Source of the DNA: Primula veris
Taxonomy: Eukaryota; Streptophyta; Magnoliopsida; Ericales; Primulaceae
Length of the DNA: 64,000 bases
Direction: 5' to 3'
NCBI GenBank assembly: GCA_963682055.1
Contig: OY821751.1
Location: forward strand, 11,160,001 to 11,224,000
Numbering within the stretch: the first letter of the stretch is position 1; the number at the start of each line of letters is the position of its first letter. Position numbers and translations under genes: made by a program. Of the stretch, positions 60,251-64,000 are shown in pieces. Under the pieces are notes generated by a model. That model saw only the letters and a list, made by a program, of their open reading frames with translations. It had not been told where the DNA came from and did no database searches.

Positions 60251-60668
60251 GCTCGTGGACCCCACCTTGGAAAGAGTACACAATACGCTAACTACAACAA
60301 TGCAAGACCGTCGAACCATGCTACATGAGAGATAGGGGACACCGAGCAAGTCAGTTGCAGACCGTTCCTCGGTCAACCACATGTAAGAAGGTTCTAGCAA
60401 CGGTCTCCAGGGGGATAACCATGGTGTCCCATACCAAGGAATAACCTAAAAACACATCTCGCCAGGAGTCCGAGAAGAAACTAAGTGCCCGACTTCATAC
60501 AAATACATGTCGAAGAGCAATAAAGCATTGAGAAATTGAAGCAGTAAACAAAAAACAGATAGTAAAATAATTTTATTCATCCTTAAGAGGGAAAAGAAAA
60601 ACAGATACAACCGATGAAAACCACCAAAACAAACATAAAAGGAAATCTTATTACAAAAAACACCCCCC

Positions 60669-61025
60669 CTATTTTTGAACCTTAGAGCTACTACCCTCAT
60701 CGGCATCCCTCTTCACCAAGAGCTCTTTGAGGCGCTCCTTTTCCCTAATCAAGCAGGAGATACCAAACCCCAATTGTTGCAAAGCATGAGACTGAGACTT
60801 ACACTTCTCCTCGGCTTTGTAACGAGCAGCCATCTCTTCATTCCAATACTGTTTAAACCTCCTGCATTCAGTTTCAGAACACTTGAGATGTATCTTCAGC
60901 CACGAAACCTCTCTCTCTTTCAACTCAAGAGGAGTCAAATCCTCAAAAACAGGAGGAGGCAACCTATAAAGGGGTTCATCCTTAAGAACCCTCCTCTTGG
61001 AAGCAGATCTAGTAACGGGAGCCAT
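60669..61025 (-). CDS. Antisense 118-aa coiled-coil protein
   Basis: An intact frame from ATG 61025, preceded by a TATA-like box about 95 bases upstream and a CT-rich leader. The N-terminus is basic (MAPVTRSASKRRVLKDE, NLS-like), then Pro-rich, then charged helix (TPLELKEREVSWLKIHLK, MAARYKAEEKCKSQ) and a C-terminal KRDADEGSSSKVQK. No recognised family. A similar layout in two neighbours suggests one gene family. Function unknown. Confidence 0.55.
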   Translation of the reverse strand: MAPVTRSASKRRVLKDEPLYRLPPPVFEDLTPLELKEREVSWLKIHLKCSETECRRFKQYWNEEMAARYKAEEKCKSQSHALQQLGFGISCLIREKERLKELLVKRDADEGSSSKVQK

Positions 61026-61112
61026 CTCAGAAAATAGCAGGTTAGAAGAAACAAGAATTATAAAACAGGAGAGAGAAGGGAAGAATTAACAATAAAAGGC
61101 AAACAATAGGGA

Positions 61113-61124
61113 GCATTTATAAGG
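61113..61124 (-). promoter_or_regulatory. TATA-like box, antisense 118-aa gene
   Basis: Minus strand CCTTATAAATGC, about 90-100 bases before ATG 61025. Further upstream are tandem AAAAGGCACAAAGTACG words (about 61130-61260). Confidence 0.45.
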
Positions 61125-61129
61125 AATCA

Positions 61130-61262
61130 AAGGGCACAAAGTACGAAAAGGCACAAAGTACGAAAAGGCACAAGGTACGAAGCGTTGCATCGAGTCAAAG
61201 TCTAAAAGAAACAGCAGAATATGAAAAGGCACAAAGTACGAAAAGGCACAAAATACGAAGTG
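61130..61262. repeat. Short tandem words AAAAGGCACAAAGTACG
   Basis: At least five copies of AAAGGCACAAAGTACGA or close variants, some contiguous at about 18 bp spacing, upstream (minus) of the 118-aa gene's TATA-like box. Confidence 0.7.
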
Positions 61263-61342
61263 ATGCAACAGTTCAAATGCAAAAAAGAAAATACAAATTG
61301 CAAAAGAGATCCCAGTAGTTCAACCAAGAATAAAACAAGAAA

Positions 61343-61813
61343 TCAAGGACCAAGGGGCGGGAAAACCGAATTGCCGGACCGAGAAAAAGATCCTCGAGGA
61401 TCCGCCCCGCCCTGGCTAGCCAACCGAGCTCGAAACGAGGAATTAATAGCGGCCAAAGACGAGTTCTCCCGGGTCAAGGACGTAACACGGTCTCTAAGAC
61501 GAGCATTTTCAACCATCATGTTGCCAAATCTCTGAGGACCGTTGTCAAATTCTTCCTGCGCTTGATCCCAAATCTCCTCGGCCTCATACCAAGAATTGGC
61601 CAATCGACCCCTCCTCAGCAACAACTGATCAAGCCGCAAACTCAAGGCCGAGATTTCAGTCCATTTGATAGTCTCCTAGGGATAGGAGTCGAACAGACTC
61701 AAGGCCATATTTTTGTACTCCTTCTCAAGTTCAGCCATTCGGTGACGGACCCGAGACACCTCTACATCCAAGTCCTTCATCTGAGCATGATATCTCACCA
61801 CTGGCTCAGACAT
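61343..61813 (-). pseudogene. Antisense 156-codon coiled-coil gene with one stop
   Basis: From ATG 61813 (MSEPVVRYHAQMKDLDVEVS) in one frame to the stop at 61343, interrupted only by a TAG at 61676-61678 after LFDSYP. Predicted helical throughout (RVRHRMAELEKEYKN, AEEIWDQAQEEF, MMVENARLRDRVTSLTREN), with a polar tail (GGADPRGSFSRSG). TATA-like box about 105 bases upstream. Function unknown. Confidence 0.55.
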
Positions 61814-61916
61814 TCTTGAAAGTTATTATACAACCAGAGGGAAATGAAGATGAGTAAGAAGCAAATAAAACAAACTTATGCAAGATGATGGTGCAAACTA
61901 AAAAAGGATTTGAAGG

Positions 61917-61927
61917 ATATTTATAGG
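61917..61927 (-). promoter_or_regulatory. TATA-like box, antisense 156-codon gene
   Basis: Minus strand CCTATAAATAT, followed by a CT-rich leader to ATG 61813. Confidence 0.5.
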
Positions 61928-62327
61928 ACAAAAAGGATGCGCCATTTACCAAAGTTACTTGGGAACATGCATCTTTGACTGACAATATCTGGGAAAACAC
62001 ATCTTTGACCGACTCACACATGTATCAGATCTCACGTGGGTACAACACCATACAAGAAGAAAAGACAAGATGTTTGATGATTCTAACACATTCCAAAAAA
62101 CAACAAACCACAAATGCAAGAAGAAAAACAAGAAGCAAATATTCGTTTCATTAATAAAGATGGATTACATGGGGAATTGTTACATCAGAGAGCAAAGTGG
62201 ATGAACATCACAACCGAGAGAACAAAGTATAAAACAGAAAGTACAACCAAGAGAACAAAGTATAAAACAGAAAGTACAACCAAGAGAAGAAAGTATAAAA
62301 CAGAGTGCAAGAGAATAAAGAAAAAAA

Positions 62328-62630
62328 TTAGGGTGGCTCGGGAGAAGTTGATCGATATCGGTGAGAAGGACCGGCCGATATTACAGTATCTTGTAGCGAA
62401 GGATTCCCCCTCAAGACATTGTTCTCGTCGACCAACGTCTGACGAGCACGCCGGCAGTACGCCAACTCGGCCCTCAACCAAGTCAACTCCCTCACCATCT
62501 CAGTATGGTGATAACGCATCACTTTCAACTCCGCTTCAGCATCCCTCAGCATCTTCAGCACATTGCCATAAGAAGCCTCAAAAGCCTCCACTTGCAAGGC
62601 CAGGGCTGATGGAGTAAAAGGGGCAGACAT
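62328..62630 (-). CDS. Antisense 100-aa coiled-coil protein
   Basis: An intact frame from ATG 62630: MSAPFTPSALALQVEAFEAS, then a helix (VLKMLRDAEAELKVMRYHH, VRELTWLRAELAYCRRARQ) and a polar Ser/Pro tail (GPSHRYRSTSPEPP). TATA-like box about 95 bases upstream. Spacing to the next antisense gene is about 500 bases. No known family recognised. Confidence 0.55.
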   Translation of the reverse strand: MSAPFTPSALALQVEAFEASYGNVLKMLRDAEAELKVMRYHHTEMVRELTWLRAELAYCRRARQTLVDENNVLRGNPSLQDTVISAGPSHRYRSTSPEPP

Positions 62631-62722
62631 ATCGAGAATATAAAATTTGCAACTTGCAGAATAATAGTGTTATCAAGAATGGAAATGGGAGAGAGAATGA
62701 AGAAAAACCTTGACTTAAGGGG

Positions 62723-62732
62723 GTATTTATAG
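62723..62732 (-). promoter_or_regulatory. TATA-like box, antisense 100-aa gene
   Basis: Minus strand CTATAAATAC followed by CCCCTTAAGTCAAGG and a CT-rich leader to ATG 62630. Confidence 0.5.
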
Positions 62733-63007
62733 ATGAATTAAGATGGGTAATAAAATTAAGAATAGCAACCGTTTGCCCAAAAGGTTCCAAAAGATATGAA
62801 CAGTGAAGAGACGCATCTTATCAAAAAGACTTTTGGGTTCATACCAACATTCAAAAAAGATAAATATGGGAAAAGCAGTTACACACGTGTCCTTATAGGG
62901 AAGTGCAATAATATTAGAAATATTAAATAAGATCTCTGCACGGGGTTCGAGAAAACCCATTGGATAAGATTATGCACAGGGCTCAAGAAAACCCATCATA
63001 ACGCCAC

Positions 63008-63202
63008 TTAATGATGTTTTATAATTTATATCACTGATCACTTACAGTTATTTTTCATATTTCCCAGTTATGTCAAATTGTCAATACCAATTAATGATGT
63101 TTTAGAATTTATATCACTGGTCATTTACCGTTAATTCTTCTCATTGATGTAAACTAATTTGGAATTAGTTTTACATTATTATATAGCAGCCCACACACAA
63201 AC
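63008..63202 (+). repeat. Duplicate of the element's own 5' flank, inside the 3' LTR
   Basis: 63048-63202 matches 47284-47438, ending in the same CACAAAC before TGATAG. It is preceded (63008-63052) by a second partial copy of part of the flank (TTAATGATGTTTTATAATTT). No polypurine tract is visible where one should precede the 3' LTR. Confidence 0.75.
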
Positions 63203-63769
63203 TGATAGAACACAAAAACCAGACCCGAATATATCTATTCGGGTATAAATCGGCCCAAACACTATTAAAGGGTACCCAACGCTTGAATAATAGAACCCGT
63301 GGTATAACAGTACTTTCCCCATTTAAGGATAAAGGCAATTATCCAATAAATATCTTAGCCCAATTAGTAAAAGTCCACAGTGGAAAAGCCCATGAGATGA
63401 CGCATGAGATGGAGACACTTGTCAACATCGTATGATGCATAAATACTTATAAATAGCCAAGTATCTTCACTGAAAAAGGGACCTAAAAAATCACAGAGAA
63501 AAGAATATATAAGAAAGATCTGTCAGAGCTTATCTCACCAGAAAGCAAAACCGAGAGCAATTAAAGACCGAGCACCGAGGAAGAAGACTAAGATCAAGAT
63601 AGATTAAATTATCAGACCGAGCAAGAGTATAATAAGAAATTGTAATCCGAACAAGCACAATAACCGATCAATAAGAAAGAATAATCACGTATCTAATATT
63701 TATCTTCTTTAATTTACTTTATTATTGTTGAGAAGCATAACGCGACCCATCAAAGTTATTGATTTATCA
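63203..63769 (+). repeat. Tat 3' LTR, 567 bp
   Basis: TGATAGAACACAAAAACCAG to TTATTGATTTATCA, followed by CAAAC (63770-63774). Differs from the 5' LTR by a modest number of substitutions. 63775-64000 beyond it is AT-rich with no gene seen. Confidence 0.85.
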
Positions 63770-64000
63770 CAAACTCTTAATAATGGTTGAGTATTTGCCT
63801 TTTTATTGTTGAATGTTGGGTAGTTTAAACATTTTCGTTAAACCTAGTTTGTCACATTTTGAGTGGGTTTTTTTTACTGAATTATTAGTTATAACTATGG
63901 ATGTTTGGACTTTTATGGATGGAAACATATTGTTTGGTTGTAGCTTTATTGGAAAAAGCTGGACTTTTGTGTTAAAAATGAATTTTGTAAATTCATACTT

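Larger units (their letters stand above)
47439..63769 (+). mobile_element. Tat-lineage Ty3/gypsy retrotransposon with antisense gene cargo
   Basis: 16.3 kb between LTRs 47439-48004 and 63203-63769, with CAAAC outside both (47434-47438 and 63770-63774). Sense strand: gag, protease, RT, RNase H, a second RNase H and integrase (48084-54021). The extra RNase H after the Ty3-type one is diagnostic of Tat. A ~1.6-kb minisatellite and about 7 kb of antisense genes follow before the 3' LTR. Antisense ORFs in this position are known in Tat elements such as Grande. Both strands carry stops, so this copy is probably immobile. Confidence 0.9.

Overview
This is nuclear DNA of a flowering plant, probably a dicot with a repeat-rich genome. 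It is AT-rich and contains plant Ty3/gypsy lineages (Tat, a Tekay/Del-like chromovirus, an Athila-like element), plant L1 LINEs with RNase H, a Cassandra-like TRIM, hAT MITEs, Helitron-like ends, an OTU-carrying MULE and decayed F-box/DUF295 genes. I see no intact host gene. The window is a nested transposon block. All calls come from reading the sequence; no database search was possible.

Layout: 1-949 is an interspersed repeat that recurs inverted at 35977-36824. A 186-bp hAT MITE with a perfect 8-bp target duplication lies at 2535-2720. A Mutator-like element at 3957-8021 has TIRs built of small palindromes, a 178-bp tandem array and a broken FAR1-like/SWIM/OTU protease gene that has lost its DDE core. 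It abuts a telomere-like TTTAGGG tract. A LINE tail (10300-11690, minus) is followed by an Athila-like 5' part (11700-15344) whose LTR TATA box was split by a hAT MITE. A minus-strand chromovirus (15650-21256) lies next to a plus-strand LINE (21790-28063), which was itself split by a solo LTR of the same chromovirus family. A Cassandra-like LTR with 5S rRNA-like sequence, an F-box/DUF295 fragment and a second minus-strand LINE follow. Then comes a two-LTR chromovirus (30532-39899) that lacks gag and carries an insertion in integrase. After it lie a frameshifted F-box/DUF295 pseudogene, a Harbinger transposase relic inside an inverted repeat, and two tandem Helitron-like elements.

The most interesting unit is the 16.3-kb Tat-lineage element at 47439-63769 (TG...CA LTRs, CAAAC on both outer flanks). 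Its sense strand carries gag, protease, RT, RNase H, a second 'archaeal-type' RNase H and integrase. Between pol and the 3' LTR is a roughly 1.6-kb minisatellite. Beyond that lies about 7 kb holding a cluster of genes on the opposite strand. Four antisense units each have a TATA-like box upstream of their ATG. One contains at least two clear phase-0 GT-AG introns and a domain resembling PF04195 followed by coiled coil. Three others encode short charged coiled-coil proteins. In effect the element carries a small spliced antisense gene block as cargo. The copy here is decaying, with in-frame stops and frameshifts on both strands.
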